64,000 nt of DNA from Piscinibacter gummiphilus (GCF_032681285.1 NZ_CP136336.1:1413001-1477000), one strand, 5' to 3'; positions 27,462-38,232 are shown, numbered from the stretch's first letter. The notes: generated by a model from the letters alone, not told the origin. A program made the numbers and translations.

Positions 27462-30005
27462 ATGTCCGTGCCGTCCAGGGCTTCTCTGTGGCAACTCGCG
27501 TCGCGCCAGCTGGCGCGCGACTTCCGCGCCGGTGAGCTGCGCCTGCTGCTGGTGGCGGTGACGCTCGCCGTGGCGGCGCTCACCGCCGTGGGCTTCTTCG
27601 CCGACCGCCTCAACCACGGCCTCGCGCGCGACGCCCGCCAGCTGCTGGGCGGTGACGCCATCGTCGCGAGCGACCAGCCGCTGCCGGCCGTCTTCACCCA
27701 GAAGGCGCAGGCCCTCGGCCTCAAGGTGGCGGCCACCGCGGCCTTCCCGAGCATGGGCCGTGCGCCCGACGAGAAGGGCGGCAACTCGCGCCTCGTGTCG
27801 GTCAAGAGCGTGAGCGATGCGTACCCGCTGCGCGGGGCGCTGCGCGTGGTGCAGACGCCGGGCGGCGCCGAAGAAGCGGTGACGCACGGCCCGGCGCGCG
27901 GCACGGTGTGGGTCGACGCGCCCCTGCTCGACAGCCTGCTGCTCCAGATCGGCGACGACCTCCTGCTGGGCGACGCCACGCTCAAGATCGCGGCGGTGAT
28001 CGTGGTCGAGCCCGACCGCGGCGCCGGCTTCATGAGCTTTGCGCCGCGGGTGATGCTGCACGAGGCCGACCTCCTGTCGACGGCGCTGGTGCAGCCGGCC
28101 AGCCGCGTCACCTACCGCATGGCCGTGGCCGCCACCGGCGCCGACGAGGCGCCACTGCGCGAATACGTGCGCTGGGCCGACGAGCAGGTCAAGGGCCGCA
28201 CGGTGCGCGGCGTGCGCGTCGAGTCGCTGGAGACCGGCCGCCCCGAGATGCGCCAGACGCTCGACCGCGCCGAGAAGTTCCTCAACCTCGTGGCCCTGCT
28301 GGCGGCGTTGCTGGCGGCGGTGGCGGTGGGCATAGCCGCGCGCGACTTCGCCGAGCGCCACCTCGACGACTGCGCCATGCTGCGCGTGCTCGGCCAGGCG
28401 CAGCGCACCATCGCGCTGCAGTACCTGATCGAGTTCGCGCTCGTGGGCCTGGCGGCGAGCGTGGCCGGTGTGGCCATCGGGTTTGCGGTGCACCACGTCT
28501 TCGTGTGGCTGCTGTCGGGCCTGGTGTCGGCCACGCTGCCGCTGCCCACCGCCTGGCCGGCGGTCTTCGGCGTGGGCGTGGGCTTCACGCTCCTGATGGG
28601 CTTCGGGCTCCCGCCGGTGCTGCAGCTCTCCCAGGTGCCGCCGCTGCGGGTGATCCGCCGCGACGTGGGCGCGCTGAAGCCCGCCTCGCTCGCGGTTCTC
28701 GGCGCCGGCGCGGCCGGCTTCGTGGCCTTGCTGCTGGCGGTGTCGTCCGACCTGCAGCTGGGCCTGATCGCGGTGGGCGGGTTTGCCGGCGCGGTGGCGG
28801 TGTTCGCGCTGCTGTCGTGGGTCGCCGTGCAGGTGCTGCGCCGCGCCGTGCCGGAGTCGCGCGCCCCGCGCTGGCTGGTGCTGGCCACGCGGCAGATCGC
28901 GGCACGGCCGGCGTTTGCGGTGCTGCAGGTGTCGGCGCTCAGCGTGGGCCTGCTCGCGCTCGTGCTGCTGGTGCTCTTGCGCACCGACCTCATCTCCAGC
29001 TGGCGGCAGGCCACGCCGCCTGATGCACCCAACCGTTTCGTCATCAACATCCAGCCCGAGCAGGGCGACGAGTTCCAGGCCAAGCTGCGCGCGGGCGGCG
29101 TGGCCAAGTTCGACTGGTACCCGATGATCCGCGGCCGTCTGGTGGCGATCAACGGCACCCCCGCCAAGCTCGACGACTACGACGACGAGCGCGCCAAGCG
29201 CCTGCTCGACCGCGAGTTCAACCTCAGCCACAGCGCCAAAGCGCCCATGCACAACGGCGTGACGGCCGGCCGCTGGGTCAGCGAAGAGAAGGGGGGCCTG
29301 AGCGTGGAGCAGGGCCTGGCCGAGACGCTGCGCCTGAAGCTCGGCGACACGCTGCGCTTCGACGTGGCGGGCCAGATGGTCGAGGGCCGCATCACCAGCC
29401 TGCGCAAGGTCGACTGGGGCTCGATGCGGGCCAACTTCTTCGTGATGTTCCCGACCGATCGCATGGTCGACGTGCCGGCGACCTACATCGCCGCGTTCCG
29501 CGCGCCGGCCACGGCGGGCTTCGACAACGCGTTGAGCCGCGACTTCCCCAACATCACCAACGTCGACGTGTCGGCCTCGATCGGGCAGATCCAGGCGGTG
29601 CTGGATCAGGTGGTGAGGGCGGTGGAGTTCTTGTTCACCTTCACCTTGGCGGCGGGGTTGGTGGTGCTGTTTGCGGCTGTCACCGCGACGCGTGAGGCGC
29701 GGGCACGGGAGTTCGCGGTGATGCGCGCGCTCGGGGCGAGCGGCAAGCTGCTGGCGCAGGTGCAGCGGGCCGAACTGCTCGGCGTGGGCGCGCTCGCGGG
29801 CGTGCTCGCGTCCGTCGCGGCGATGGCCGTGGGCTGGGCGCTGGCGAAGTACGCGTTCCAGTTCACGTGGAGCGCGTCGCCGTGGGTTCCCTTGGTGGGC
29901 GGCGCGGCGGGGGCGGTGCTGGCGCTGGGGGCGGGATGGTGGGGGTTGAGGGAGGTGCTGCGCAGGCCCGTGGTGGAGACCTTGCGGCGGGCTGCTGCTG
30001 AATAG
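27462..30005 (+). CDS. Large FtsX-type ABC transporter permease (YbbP-like)
   Basis: An 847-residue inner-membrane protein with ten predicted membrane segments: one at ~30-50, groups of three at ~270-400, a central group at ~420-520, and three at the C-terminus (~720-835). Two FtsX/MacB-core domains flank large periplasmic loops. This is the layout of YbbP/LolC-like 'putative ABC transport system permease' proteins, which act in export of lipids or lipoproteins or in toxin release with an ATPase. No ATPase gene is adjacent. A GGAG site precedes the ATG at 27462. In the last ~400 bases codons change from C-ending to G- and T-ending (including several AGG), unlike the rest of the gene. Confidence 0.88.
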   Translation: MSVPSRASLWQLASRQLARDFRAGELRLLLVAVTLAVAALTAVGFFADRLNHGLARDARQLLGGDAIVASDQPLPAVFTQKAQALGLKVAATAAFPSMGRAPDEKGGNSRLVSVKSVSDAYPLRGALRVVQTPGGAEEAVTHGPARGTVWVDAPLLDSLLLQIGDDLLLGDATLKIAAVIVVEPDRGAGFMSFAPRVMLHEADLLSTALVQPASRVTYRMAVAATGADEAPLREYVRWADEQVKGRTVRGVRVESLETGRPEMRQTLDRAEKFLNLVALLAALLAAVAVGIAARDFAERHLDDCAMLRVLGQAQRTIALQYLIEFALVGLAASVAGVAIGFAVHHVFVWLLSGLVSATLPLPTAWPAVFGVGVGFTLLMGFGLPPVLQLSQVPPLRVIRRDVGALKPASLAVLGAGAAGFVALLLAVSSDLQLGLIAVGGFAGAVAVFALLSWVAVQVLRRAVPESRAPRWLVLATRQIAARPAFAVLQVSALSVGLLALVLLVLLRTDLISSWRQATPPDAPNRFVINIQPEQGDEFQAKLRAGGVAKFDWYPMIRGRLVAINGTPAKLDDYDDERAKRLLDREFNLSHSAKAPMHNGVTAGRWVSEEKGGLSVEQGLAETLRLKLGDTLRFDVAGQMVEGRITSLRKVDWGSMRANFFVMFPTDRMVDVPATYIAAFRAPATAGFDNALSRDFPNITNVDVSASIGQIQAVLDQVVRAVEFLFTFTLAAGLVVLFAAVTATREARAREFAVMRALGASGKLLAQVQRAELLGVGALAGVLASVAAMAVGWALAKYAFQFTWSASPWVPLVGGAAGAVLALGAGWWGLREVLRRPVVETLRRAAAE

Positions 30006-30057
30006 CGCTGCGTGGTGGGTTGCCGGGATTTCACCCCGGCAGACCGCCACGCAGTGC
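30006..30057. repeat. Miniature relative of the 46.7-47.2 kb element; stem-loop between convergent genes
   Basis: Starting just past the permease stop, CTGCGTGG, a GTTGCCGGG/CCCCGGCA hairpin and CGCCACGCAGTGC make one imperfect but long stem-loop. The GTTGCCGGG-ATTTC-CCCGGC module and the CGCCACGCAGTGC end match both ends of the larger element near 47 kb, as if the two ends had been joined. It fills the 57-bp gap between the permease and the last MCP gene and could serve as a bidirectional terminator. Confidence 0.7.
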
Positions 30058-30062
30058 AAAGA

Positions 30063-31613
30063 TCAGCGCGCCACCCTGAACACTGACATCGCATCCGCCA
30101 ACCGATGCGCCTGCTCCCGCAGCGACTCCGCCGCCGCGGCCGATTCCTCGACGAGCGCTGCGTTCTGCTGCGTCATCTGATCGAGCTGCGTCACTGCCAC
30201 GTTCACCTGGCCGATGCCATCGCTCTGCTCAGACGCGGCCGTGCTGATCTCGCCAATGATGTCGGTCACGCGTTGCACCGAGTTCACGATCTCCGTCATC
30301 GTGGCGCCGGCGTCGGCCACGAGCCGTGAGCCCGCTTCCACCTTGTCGACGGAGTTCCCGATCAGGCCCTTGATCTCGCGCGCCGCTTCGGCGCTGCGCT
30401 GGGCCAGCGAGCGCACCTCGCCGGCCACCACCGCAAAGCCGCGGCCCTGCTCGCCAGCACGCGCCGCTTCGACCGCCGCGTTCAGCGCGAGGATGTTGGT
30501 CTGGAACGCGATGCCATCGATCACGCCGATGATGTCGCTGATCTTCTTGGAGCTCGCATTGATCTCGTCCATGGTCGACACGACCTGCGAGACCACGCTG
30601 CCGCCGCGCTGCGCCACCTCGGCGGCCGATGCCGCCAGTTGATTCGCCTGGCGTGCCGAGTCGGCGCTGTGCTTCACCGTGGCGGTGAGTTCTTCCATCG
30701 AGCTGGCGGTCTGCTGCAGGTTGCTCGCGGCCTGCTCGGTGCGTGAGGAAAGGTCGCTGTTGCCCGAGGCGATCTCCGCCGAGGCGGTGCTGATGCTGTC
30801 GGTGGCGTGGCGCACCTGGCCGATCACGCCGCTCAGCGAGACCTGCATGGTGTTGAGCGCACGCAGCAGGTCGCCCATTTCGTCGCGGCGCTCAGAGTTC
30901 ACCGTGTGCGAGAGGTCGTTGGCGGCGATGGCGGTGGCGGCGCGCACGGCCTCGTGCACCGGCAGCACCACCGAGCGGGTGATGACGAAGGCCATCCCGG
31001 CGCCGACCGCGAGGCTGGCCAATGCCAGCGCGATCAGCACACCCTTGGCCATGGCCAGCGTGCTGCGCAGGGCCGCCTCTTCGGCGTCGGTGGCGTCGCG
31101 TTCGGTCTTCTGAAGTGCGCTCATCGCGGCCAGGTAGGCATCGGCAGCGGGCAGCAGCTTCTCCTTCAGCAGGGCTTCCACGGCAAACGGATCGGCCGCC
31201 TTCACGTGCGCCTGCATCTGGTTGCGCAGCTCGATGTAGGTGTCGCGACGTGTGGCGATGTCCTGCATCAGCTGGCGCGAGATCTCGCTCGTCATCCGCT
31301 TGTCGAGCGTCTCCTTGAGGGCGCTGATCTCTTGCGTGGTCGCCTTGATCTGCGGCTCGAAGTAGGCCTCGACATCGGGCTGGCCCGAGGCCTTGGCGAT
31401 GGCGATGGTGCGCGCGAGGTTGAGCTGCGTCTTGCTGCGCCACTCGGTGACGAGGCTGGCGCGCTGGCTGCTGGCAGACAGGTCGCCCATCGCGTGCGAG
31501 GTGCGCTCCATCTGCACATAGGCCACGCCGGTCATCACCAGCAGCAGGGCGAGTACGGCACCGAAACCCAGGCCGAGCCGGGTGCGCATCTTCAGATTGT
31601 TCAGGCCGGTCAT
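30063..31613 (-). CDS. Methyl-accepting chemotaxis protein (MCP 1 of 6)
   Basis: A 516-residue transmembrane chemoreceptor. It has a first membrane segment at ~12-32, a periplasmic four-helix-bundle-like ligand region (~35-188), a second membrane segment at ~190-212 and a HAMP domain (~213-268). The rest is a cytoplasmic coiled coil with the hairpin tip [20 protein letters not shown], where CheA and CheW dock. It ends in FRVAR, without a CheR-binding pentapeptide. It is the last gene of the minus-strand array. Its final ~25 codons use GCG, CGG and TTG where the paralogue just upstream uses GCC, CGC and CTG for the same residues. The ligand cannot be read. Confidence 0.96.
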   Translation of the reverse strand: MTGLNNLKMRTRLGLGFGAVLALLLVMTGVAYVQMERTSHAMGDLSASSQRASLVTEWRSKTQLNLARTIAIAKASGQPDVEAYFEPQIKATTQEISALKETLDKRMTSEISRQLMQDIATRRDTYIELRNQMQAHVKAADPFAVEALLKEKLLPAADAYLAAMSALQKTERDATDAEEAALRSTLAMAKGVLIALALASLAVGAGMAFVITRSVVLPVHEAVRAATAIAANDLSHTVNSERRDEMGDLLRALNTMQVSLSGVIGQVRHATDSISTASAEIASGNSDLSSRTEQAASNLQQTASSMEELTATVKHSADSARQANQLAASAAEVAQRGGSVVSQVVSTMDEINASSKKISDIIGVIDGIAFQTNILALNAAVEAARAGEQGRGFAVVAGEVRSLAQRSAEAAREIKGLIGNSVDKVEAGSRLVADAGATMTEIVNSVQRVTDIIGEISTAASEQSDGIGQVNVAVTQLDQMTQQNAALVEESAAAAESLREQAHRLADAMSVFRVAR

Positions 31614-31659
31614 AGTTGCTCTTGTGGGTCTGTGTTGAGGGAGCTGGTGGTGCGCGCCG

Positions 31660-33210
31660 TCAGGCGCGCGCCACCCGGAAGACCGAGACCACCTCGGCCA
31701 GCTTGTGGGCCTGCTCGCGCAGAGATTCGGCGGCAGCGGCCGACTCTTCCACCAGCGCGGCGTTCTGCTGCGTCATCTGGTCGAGTTGCGTCACGGCCAC
31801 GTTGATCTGGCCGATGCCATCGCTCTGCTCGCTCGAAGCGGCGGTGATCTCGCCGATGATGTCGGTCACGCGCTGCACCGAACCCACGATCTCGCTCATC
31901 GTGGCGCCGGCATCGGCGACCAGGCGCGAGCCGGCCTCGACCTTGTCGACCGAGCTTCCGATCAGGCCCTTGATCTCGCGCGCGGCTTCGGCGCTGCGCT
32001 GGGCCAGCGAGCGCACCTCACCGGCCACCACCGCGAAGCCGCGGCCCTGCTCGCCGGCACGCGCGGCTTCCACTGCCGCGTTGAGCGCGAGGATGTTGGT
32101 CTGGAAGGCGATGCCGTCGATCACGCCGATGATGTCGCTGATCTTCTTGGAGCTCGCGTTGATCTCGTCCATGGTCGACACGACCTGGGCAACCACACTG
32201 CCGCCGCGCTGCGCCACTTCGGCGGCCGACGAGGCGAGCTGGTTGGCCTGGCGGGCGGAGTCGGCGCTCTGGCGCACGGTGCCGGTGAGTTGCTCCATCG
32301 AGCTGGCGGCCTGCTGCAGGTTGCTGGCGGTCTGCTCGGTGCGCGACGAGAGGTCGGTGTTGCCTGTTGCGATCTCGGCCGAGGCGGTGCTGATGCTGTC
32401 GGTCGACGCACGCACGTTGCCCACCACGCGGCCCAGCGATTCGTTCATGTGCTGCAGGGCGCGCATCAGCGAGCCGAACTCGTCGCGGCGATTGGTCGAG
32501 ATGCTTTGCGTGAGGTCGCCTTCGGCAATGGCGCCGGCCACGCGGATGGATTCGTTCAGCGGCTGGCGAATGCTGTGCACGAGCGTGGCGGCCACGAGCA
32601 TGCCGAGCCCGATCACCAGGCCCGAACCGACGAATGCGGCGATCAGGATGCGCTGGCGGGCCTGGGCGGCTTCGGCGACGGCCTGCTCGCCCTTCTGGCG
32701 CTGCAGCTCGACGAAGGCGTCGATGGCGCCGAGGTAGCCGGCGGCGGTCTGTGCGTACTCGCCCTTGACGTGGGCCGTCACGGCGGTGCGGTCGCCGGCG
32801 GTCACGAGTTCGGTGGCCTTCTTGCTGGCGGCCACGAGCACTGCGCCCTTTTCGGCCACGGTCTTCATGGCGGCCTTGTCGGCCTCGGTGGTCGCGAGCT
32901 TGCCGATCTCGGCGCGCAGCGCGGCGATCTTCTTCGTGTCGTTGGCGAGGTTCTCCTTGAAGAGCTCGCCCACCGCGGGGTCGCTGCTGATGGCGTTGGC
33001 CATGCCACGGGTGACGGCGGTGTCGGTCAGACCCTTCCAGAGGGCCGAGCGTTCGATCAGGTCATGCGTGAGGGCGACCTGGCGGCCCGATTCGGCCTGC
33101 ACGCTGGAAGCGGCGTAGGCGGCCAGCAGGGCGATGGAGAACATGGCTGCGAGCAGCAGCAGGATGGCGCCCCACAGCTTGCGGGAGACCGAAACGTTGT
33201 TGAGTGTCAT
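31660..33210 (-). CDS. Methyl-accepting chemotaxis protein (MCP 2 of 6)
   Basis: A 516-residue chemoreceptor: membrane segment at ~12-35 ([20 protein letters not shown]), helical periplasmic region to ~187, second membrane segment at ~188-214, HAMP (~215-270) and the conserved signalling hairpin. The reading frame extends far upstream through cheW, but the ATG at 33210 begins the first membrane helix. It ends in VFRVARA, without a methyltransferase tether. The signalling part is nearly identical to MCP 1, so the two may have arisen by tandem duplication. A stem-loop at 33255-33283 lies just upstream, after cheW. Confidence 0.96.
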   Translation of the reverse strand: MTLNNVSVSRKLWGAILLLLAAMFSIALLAAYAASSVQAESGRQVALTHDLIERSALWKGLTDTAVTRGMANAISSDPAVGELFKENLANDTKKIAALRAEIGKLATTEADKAAMKTVAEKGAVLVAASKKATELVTAGDRTAVTAHVKGEYAQTAAGYLGAIDAFVELQRQKGEQAVAEAAQARQRILIAAFVGSGLVIGLGMLVAATLVHSIRQPLNESIRVAGAIAEGDLTQSISTNRRDEFGSLMRALQHMNESLGRVVGNVRASTDSISTASAEIATGNTDLSSRTEQTASNLQQAASSMEQLTGTVRQSADSARQANQLASSAAEVAQRGGSVVAQVVSTMDEINASSKKISDIIGVIDGIAFQTNILALNAAVEAARAGEQGRGFAVVAGEVRSLAQRSAEAAREIKGLIGSSVDKVEAGSRLVADAGATMSEIVGSVQRVTDIIGEITAASSEQSDGIGQINVAVTQLDQMTQQNAALVEESAAAAESLREQAHKLAEVVSVFRVARA

Positions 33211-33254
33211 GGTTCTTGTAGACGCGAGTGCAAAAAAACGTTCGTCAGAAACAG

Positions 33255-33283
33255 CTCGGGCGGTGAAGTGATCACCGCCCGAG
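33255..33283 (-). terminator. Perfect 12-bp stem-loop between cheW and MCP 2
   Basis: CTCGGGCGGTGA and TCACCGCCCGAG are exact complements around a five-base loop. On the transcribed strand the stem is followed by CTGTTTCTG and, 17 bases later, a run of seven T. It lies in the 95-bp gap after the cheW stop and could attenuate transcription or protect upstream mRNA. A T-run that far away makes full termination doubtful. Confidence 0.55.
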
Positions 33284-33305
33284 GCGCAGAGAAGGCTCGG
33301 GCGCC

Positions 33306-33824
33306 TCAGTGCGATTCGTCCATCAGGCCCATGTCGGGGCTGGCCATCAGCGACTCGATGTCCATCATGATCAGCATGCGGTCGTTGACGCTGCTGATGC
33401 CGGTGATGAAGCTGGTGTCGACGGCCGAGGCCATCTCGGGCGCCGGCTTGATCGACTCGGCCGAGAGTTCGAGCACGTCGGAGACCGAGTCGACGACGGC
33501 GCCGACCACGCGGCCCTTGACGTTGAGCACGATCACCACGGTGAAGCTGTTGTACTCGGCGGTGTCGCAACCGAGCTTCAGGCGCAGGTCGACGATCGGC
33601 ACGATCACGCCACGCAGGTTGACCACGCCCTTCACGAACTGCGGAGCGTTCGCGATGCGGGTGGGCACTTCGTAGGAGCGGATCTCCTGCACCTTCAGGA
33701 TGTCGATGCCGTATTCCTCGGCGCCGAGGCGGAAGGTCAGGTACTCGCTGCCCGACTGGGCCGCCAGCGCGGCACGTGCCGCTTCGTGACGGGCGACGTG
33801 GGCTGCTTCGTGAATCATGTCCAT
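33306..33824 (-). CDS. cheW: Chemotaxis coupling protein CheW
   Basis: A 172-residue adaptor that links receptors to the CheA kinase. It is one CheW (SH3-like) domain after a ~25-residue polar helix: [45 protein letters not shown], and [20 protein letters not shown]. The NLRG block is the hallmark. It sits inside the MCP array, between MCP 3 and MCP 2, rather than next to cheA. A sigma-28-like promoter 49 bases before the start suggests it heads its own transcript with MCP 2 and MCP 1. Confidence 0.96.
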   Translation of the reverse strand: MDMIHEAAHVARHEAARAALAAQSGSEYLTFRLGAEEYGIDILKVQEIRSYEVPTRIANAPQFVKGVVNLRGVIVPIVDLRLKLGCDTAEYNSFTVVIVLNVKGRVVGAVVDSVSDVLELSAESIKPAPEMASAVDTSFITGISSVNDRMLIMMDIESLMASPDMGLMDESH

Positions 33825-33872
33825 GGGGTGTCCTCGTGAAATGGAAGCCGGGTGGAGGCTGTTCTGCTATGA

Positions 33873-33899
33873 CTATCGGCTTGCCAGGTTGAAACTGAA
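33873..33899 (-). promoter_or_regulatory. Sigma-28 (FliA)-type promoter of cheW
   Basis: Read on the minus strand: TTCAGTTT, 11 bases, GCCGATAG. Compared with the enteric FliA consensus TAAAGTTT-N11-GCCGATAA this is 6/8 and 7/8 with exact spacing. It lies 49 bases before the cheW ATG. Confidence 0.65.
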
Positions 33900-33946
33900 G
33901 GTTCGATGTGTGTGGAATGCGCCCGCCTTTTCCGGCGGTGTGCGCG

Positions 33947-35722
33947 TCAGAAGGTTTCCCAGTCGTCGTCGGGCGCCGCGTTGGCGGTCGCGGGGGCCGG
34001 GGCTGCCGGCGTCTTGGCGGGAACGGCTGCCGCAACCGGCTCGGGCTTTGGCTTCGCTTCCGGCTTGGGAGCCACGGGCGCCGGCGCCGGCTTGGCGACG
34101 GCGGCCGGCTGCGGGGTGGCCTTGGCAGCCGGGGCCGGCTTGTGCACCGGCGCCGGAGCTGCCGACACCTTCGCCACCTGGGCCGACGCGCCTTCGAGCT
34201 TGAACGAGCCGACCACCTGCGCCAGGCGGATCGCCTGCTCCTTCAGAGCCTCGGCCGCGGCGGCCGATTCCTCGACGAGCGCGGCGTTCTGCTGCGTCAT
34301 CTGGTCGAGCTGCAGCACCGCGTCGTTGACCTGGCTGATGCCCTGGCTCTGCTCGCTGGCAGCGGCGGTGATCTCGCCGATGATGTCGCTCACGCGCTGC
34401 ACCGAGCCCACGATCTCGCCCATGGTGGCGCCGGCATCGGCGACCAGGCGCGAGCCGGTCTCCACCTTCTCGACGCTTGCGCCGATCAGGGTCTTGATCT
34501 CTTTGGCGGCCTGCGCCGAGCGGCCGGCCAGCGAGCGCACTTCGCTCGCCACCACCGCGAAGCCGCGGCCCTGCTCGCCGGCACGCGCCGCTTCCACCGC
34601 GGCGTTGAGCGCGAGGATGTTGGTCTGGAAGGCGATGCCGTCGATCACGCCGATGATGTCGGCGATCTTCTTCGAGCTGGCGTTGATCTCGTCCATGGTC
34701 GAGACGACCTGCGAGACCACGCTGCCGCCGCGCTGCGCCACCTCGGCGGCCGACGAGGCGAGCTGGTTGGCTTGGGCAGCCGAGTCGGCGCTTTGCTTCA
34801 CCGTGCCGGTGAGCTGCTCCATGGAGCTGGCGGCCTTCTGAAGGTTGCTGGCGGTCTGCTCGGTGCGGACCGACAAGTCCTGGTTGCCCGAGGCGATCTC
34901 GGTGCTGGCGTTCTGGATCTGGGCCGACGAGGCCATCACCGTCTGCAGCGAGCTGCTGAGCTGGTGCGTCATCGCGCCGAGCGAGCGCATCAGGTCGCCC
35001 ACTTCGTCGTTGCGATCGGTGCTGACGTTGGTGCACAGGTTGCCCTCGGCCACGGCGGTGGCCACGCCCACGGCGCGGCGCAGGTCGCGCACCACGCGGC
35101 GCTGCATCCACCAGGCGGCGCCCACGGCGCCCAGGCAGGCCAGACCGGCCAGCAGGCCCAGCAGCACGCTGTTGCGCGTGGCGGCGGCGGCGGCGGCGTC
35201 CATCTCGGCGCTGCTCGAGGATTCCATCTTCGCCACGAGCGCCCCCATGGCGGCCGTCATCGCGGCAAAGCTGGCATCGGCGTTCTGCATCGCGGCGATG
35301 CCGGTGTTGGGGTCGACGGTGGCGAGGTCGATGGCCGAGTCGGCGAGCTTGCCGTACTTGTCGATCTGCTGCGACAAGGCGGTCACGTCGTCCTTGAGGG
35401 CGGCGTCGGTGTCGCCTTCGGCCACGGCCGCGAGCGTGCGCTTCATGCCGCCGAGCTGGTTGCCCAGGCCCGTGCGGAAGGACTTGACCTTCGCATCGTC
35501 GAGCGAGCTCATCAGCGCCACGGTCTTGTAGACACTCGCGTGCGACTGGGCGAGCTGGTCCTGCACGCTCGTCACGGTGCGGAAGTTCTCCATGTCGCTC
35601 TTGAACGACGCCTGGCTCCGGGCGGCCGAGCGGCTTTGCAGCACGGTGCTCACCGCCCCCACCGACAGCACCACGGCCACCGTCAACAGCGGCGCGGCCA
35701 GCAGCTTCTTACCGAGATTCAT
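33947..35722 (-). CDS. Methyl-accepting chemotaxis protein with C-terminal CheR tether (MCP 3 of 6)
   Basis: A 591-residue chemoreceptor with membrane segments at ~8-28 and ~185-207, a helical periplasmic region between them, HAMP, and the signalling hairpin. It differs from MCPs 1 and 2 by a ~65-residue Ala/Pro/Lys-rich flexible tail ending in DDDWETF. The last five residues, DWETF, match the NWETF pentapeptide by which E. coli Tar and Tsr bind the methyltransferase CheR and methylesterase CheB. It is therefore a likely high-efficiency receptor able to help tail-less neighbours adapt. It follows the Cache gene by 30 bases and may work with that protein. Confidence 0.96.
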   Translation of the reverse strand: MNLGKKLLAAPLLTVAVVLSVGAVSTVLQSRSAARSQASFKSDMENFRTVTSVQDQLAQSHASVYKTVALMSSLDDAKVKSFRTGLGNQLGGMKRTLAAVAEGDTDAALKDDVTALSQQIDKYGKLADSAIDLATVDPNTGIAAMQNADASFAAMTAAMGALVAKMESSSSAEMDAAAAAATRNSVLLGLLAGLACLGAVGAAWWMQRRVVRDLRRAVGVATAVAEGNLCTNVSTDRNDEVGDLMRSLGAMTHQLSSSLQTVMASSAQIQNASTEIASGNQDLSVRTEQTASNLQKAASSMEQLTGTVKQSADSAAQANQLASSAAEVAQRGGSVVSQVVSTMDEINASSKKIADIIGVIDGIAFQTNILALNAAVEAARAGEQGRGFAVVASEVRSLAGRSAQAAKEIKTLIGASVEKVETGSRLVADAGATMGEIVGSVQRVSDIIGEITAAASEQSQGISQVNDAVLQLDQMTQQNAALVEESAAAAEALKEQAIRLAQVVGSFKLEGASAQVAKVSAAPAPVHKPAPAAKATPQPAAVAKPAPAPVAPKPEAKPKPEPVAAAVPAKTPAAPAPATANAAPDDDWETF

Positions 35723-35752
35723 GTGCAGTCCCGCAGCAGGCTTGCGCCGGTT

Positions 35753-36211
35753 TTATTTGTAGATGCCGCCGCAGACCACGGCGTCGTTGAGCTTCTCGCA
35801 GTACATGCTCTTGGGCTCGATCTTCTTGGTGACCGGGTTGGTGAACTTGTAGTCCTGCCAGAAGGTGCCCTTGGCTTGTGCCAGTTCCACGCGCTCCTTG
35901 ACGAAGGCCTTGCCGTCCACGTCTTTCAGGTCGATCAGGTTCTTGCCGATCATCTTTTCGTTGGCACCGTGTGCATGCACCGTGCCGTCGAGGCCGTAGA
36001 CCACGAGGTAGAGGTCGCGGTCGGTGAACTGGCCAGCCTTGTTGCTGATCTCGGTGTAACCCTTGTCCTTGCCATTGGCCTTGATGAAGGCCACGCCCTT
36101 CTTGACCATGGCCGTGGCTTCGGCCGCGGTGGCGTTGCCTTCCTTGGCGAAGGCGAAGGGTGCGAAGGCGAGGGTGGACAAGACGACGATGGCAGTGAGG
36201 TGTGCGCGCAT
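35753..36211 (-). CDS. Periplasmic single-Cache-domain protein
   Basis: A 152-residue exported protein: signal peptide at 1-22 (AIVVLSTLAFAPFAFA) followed by one Cache_2-type sensing domain. Recognisable parts are VKKGVAFIKANGKDKGY, LYLVVYGLDGTVHAHGANEK and the tail YCEKLNDAVVCGGIYK, whose two cysteines may pair. Such domains are usually the ligand pocket of a receptor; here it is free in the periplasm with no membrane segment. Its gene is immediately upstream of MCP 3 (30-bp gap), so it may hand a ligand to that receptor, as periplasmic binding proteins do for Tar and Trg. This partnership is inference. The ATG at 36211 is set by the signal peptide and a GGAGCT ribosome-binding site. Confidence 0.85.
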   Translation of the reverse strand: MRAHLTAIVVLSTLAFAPFAFAKEGNATAAEATAMVKKGVAFIKANGKDKGYTEISNKAGQFTDRDLYLVVYGLDGTVHAHGANEKMIGKNLIDLKDVDGKAFVKERVELAQAKGTFWQDYKFTNPVTKKIEPKSMYCEKLNDAVVCGGIYK

Positions 36212-36260
36212 GGAAGCTCCTGGTGACGCTTGACGGCAGGAATGCCGAGATTCACGGGGA

Positions 36261-36287
36261 ATATCGGCAGGCCGAGGGCTGCTTGTA
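36261..36287 (-). promoter_or_regulatory. Sigma-28-type promoter of the Cache gene and MCP 3
   Basis: On the minus strand: TACAAGCA, 11 bases, GCCGATAT. The -10 element matches 7/8 and the start of the -35 element 3/4, with the canonical spacing. It lies 50 bases before the Cache start. Confidence 0.55.
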
Positions 36288-36368
36288 GGCATTCTGTGGG
36301 GGCGGGGGTGTGTTCAATTCGTGCAATAGCCGGCCCCTCGGGGTGCTTTTTTGCAGCCCCGAATGACA

Positions 36369-36395
36369 ACGGCCCGTGAGGTCGTCACGGGCCGT
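36369..36395 (-). terminator. Perfect 11-bp stem-loop after MCP 4
   Basis: ACGGCCCGTGA and TCACGGGCCGT pair exactly around five bases, 23 bases after the MCP 4 stop. The following bases (TGTCATTC) are only weakly T-rich. It separates MCP 4 from the Cache promoter. Confidence 0.55.
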
Positions 36396-36417
36396 GTGAG
36401 TGGAGGCGCGAGGCGCG

Positions 36418-38232
36418 TCAGAAGGTTTCCCAATCGTCGTCGGCGGCGACCTTGGCGGTGGCGGCCACAGGCGCGGGGGCCAACTGGGCAGGCGCGGCCA
36501 CGGGGGCCGGGCGCGGCGCTGGCGCGGGAGCGGCGGCCACGGGCTTGGCCACCACGGCCGGCTTCGGTTCGGCCTTCACGTCCACCGGCTTGGGCGCGGC
36601 GGGCTTGGGCGCAGCCGGCTTGGCGGCCACCACCGGCTTGTGGACGACCGGCGCCAGCACCGGCGCTGCGGCGCGGGCGCTGTCGTTCGTGTTCAGCTTG
36701 AAGACCGCGACGGCCTCCACCAGCTTGCGCGCCTGGCCCTTCAGGCTCTCGGCGGCGGCAGCGCTTTCTTCCACCAGCGCGGCGTTCTGCTGCGTGGCCT
36801 GGTCCATCTGCGACACGGCCTCGCCGACCTGCGCCACGCCGGCCGATTGCTCAGTGCTGGCGGCGCTGATCTCGCCCATGATGTCGGTCACCCGCTTGAT
36901 CGAGGCCACCACTTCCTGCATGGTGCTGCCGGCCTGGTCGACGAGGGCGGTGCCTTGCTCCACACGCTCCACGCTGGTGGAGATGAGGCTCTTGATCTCC
37001 TTGGCCGCTTCGGCGCTGCGCTGGGCCAGCGAGCGCACCTCGCTCGCCACCACCGCGAAGCCGCGGCCTTGTTCGCCGGCACGTGCGGCTTCCACCGCGG
37101 CATTGAGCGCGAGGATGTTGGTCTGGAAGGCGATGCCGTCGATGGTGCCGATGATGTCGGCGATGCGGCGCGAGGAATCGTTGATGCCCTTCATCGTCTC
37201 GACCACCCGGTCGACCACTTCGCCGCCGGAGACTGCCACGGTCGAGGCGCTCATCGCCAGCTGGTTGGCCTGGCGCGCGTTGTCGGCGTTCTGGCGCACG
37301 GTGCTGCCCAGTTCTTCCATCGAGGCAGCGGTCTCTTCGAGGGCGCTCGCCTGCTGCTCGGTGCGGCTCGACAGGTCGTGGTTGCCGGAGGAGATCTCGG
37401 CGCTGGCGGTGGCCACGCCTTCGGCGTTCTGGCGCACGCCTGTCACGATCTGGCGCAGGTTGACCTGCATCTTCGACAGTGCCTTGAACAGGTGGCCGAT
37501 CTCGTCGCCCCGGTCGGTGCTGATCGTCTGGCTCAGGTCACCATCGGCAATGCGGTCTGCACTGCCGACGGCTTGCGAGGCGGCGACGACGATGTCGCGT
37601 GAGACCAGCCATCCAATGCCGAGCCCCAGCACGACCATGGCACACAGGCCCACGATCATGAACACGCGAGCCCGGGCGTAGGCGGCCTCTGCCTGCTTGG
37701 CGGAGTTGTCGCTGCCGCGAGCATTCAGCTCGACCAGTTTCTCGAGCGTGGCGTTGGCCGCAGCAAAGCTTTTCGCACCCTCACCGTTCAGGATCACCTT
37801 GGCTTCGACGGCCTTCAGTTCGCGCATCCGCTCGACCATGGTCGCGTTCATCCCGATGTAGGTCTTCAGCTCGGCATCGGCCGACTCGAAGAGCGCCTTC
37901 TCTTCAGGAGAACTCACGAGCTTGCTGTAGTCAGCCAAGTGCGAACCCAGCTGCTTCTGGATGGCGGCGAGCTTGGCTTCCACTGCGGGCACCTTGCTCG
38001 CGTCCTCGATCATGATGAGCTGCATGCGCTGCACGCGGAGCTGGGCAAGATCGTCCTTGATGGCATCGACCGTCCGCACGCTTGGCAGCCAATTGCTCGC
38101 CAGGTCGCCGGACGCATCGTTGACCAGGCGCAGCTGCCCCATCGACAGGAGGCTTTGCGCGAGCGCGATCACCAGGACGAGGGCAAATCCGCCCATCAGC
38201 TTGGTACGGATGCTGAGGTTCTTGATGTTCAT
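36418..38232 (-). CDS. Methyl-accepting chemotaxis protein with C-terminal CheR tether (MCP 4 of 6)
   Basis: A 604-residue chemoreceptor, the longest here. Membrane segments at ~12-30 and ~190-212 flank a periplasmic four-helix region; HAMP and the signalling hairpin follow. Its methylation helices differ from the others: [20 protein letters not shown] and a [20 protein letters not shown] segment, closer to the Tsr/Tar type. A ~75-residue Ala/Pro/Lys linker ends in ADDDWETF, the second CheR/CheB docking peptide of the array. The start ATG has a GGAGG site upstream. Confidence 0.96.
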   Translation of the reverse strand: MNIKNLSIRTKLMGGFALVLVIALAQSLLSMGQLRLVNDASGDLASNWLPSVRTVDAIKDDLAQLRVQRMQLIMIEDASKVPAVEAKLAAIQKQLGSHLADYSKLVSSPEEKALFESADAELKTYIGMNATMVERMRELKAVEAKVILNGEGAKSFAAANATLEKLVELNARGSDNSAKQAEAAYARARVFMIVGLCAMVVLGLGIGWLVSRDIVVAASQAVGSADRIADGDLSQTISTDRGDEIGHLFKALSKMQVNLRQIVTGVRQNAEGVATASAEISSGNHDLSSRTEQQASALEETAASMEELGSTVRQNADNARQANQLAMSASTVAVSGGEVVDRVVETMKGINDSSRRIADIIGTIDGIAFQTNILALNAAVEAARAGEQGRGFAVVASEVRSLAQRSAEAAKEIKSLISTSVERVEQGTALVDQAGSTMQEVVASIKRVTDIMGEISAASTEQSAGVAQVGEAVSQMDQATQQNAALVEESAAAAESLKGQARKLVEAVAVFKLNTNDSARAAAPVLAPVVHKPVVAAKPAAPKPAAPKPVDVKAEPKPAVVAKPVAAAPAPAPRPAPVAAPAQLAPAPVAATAKVAADDDWETF

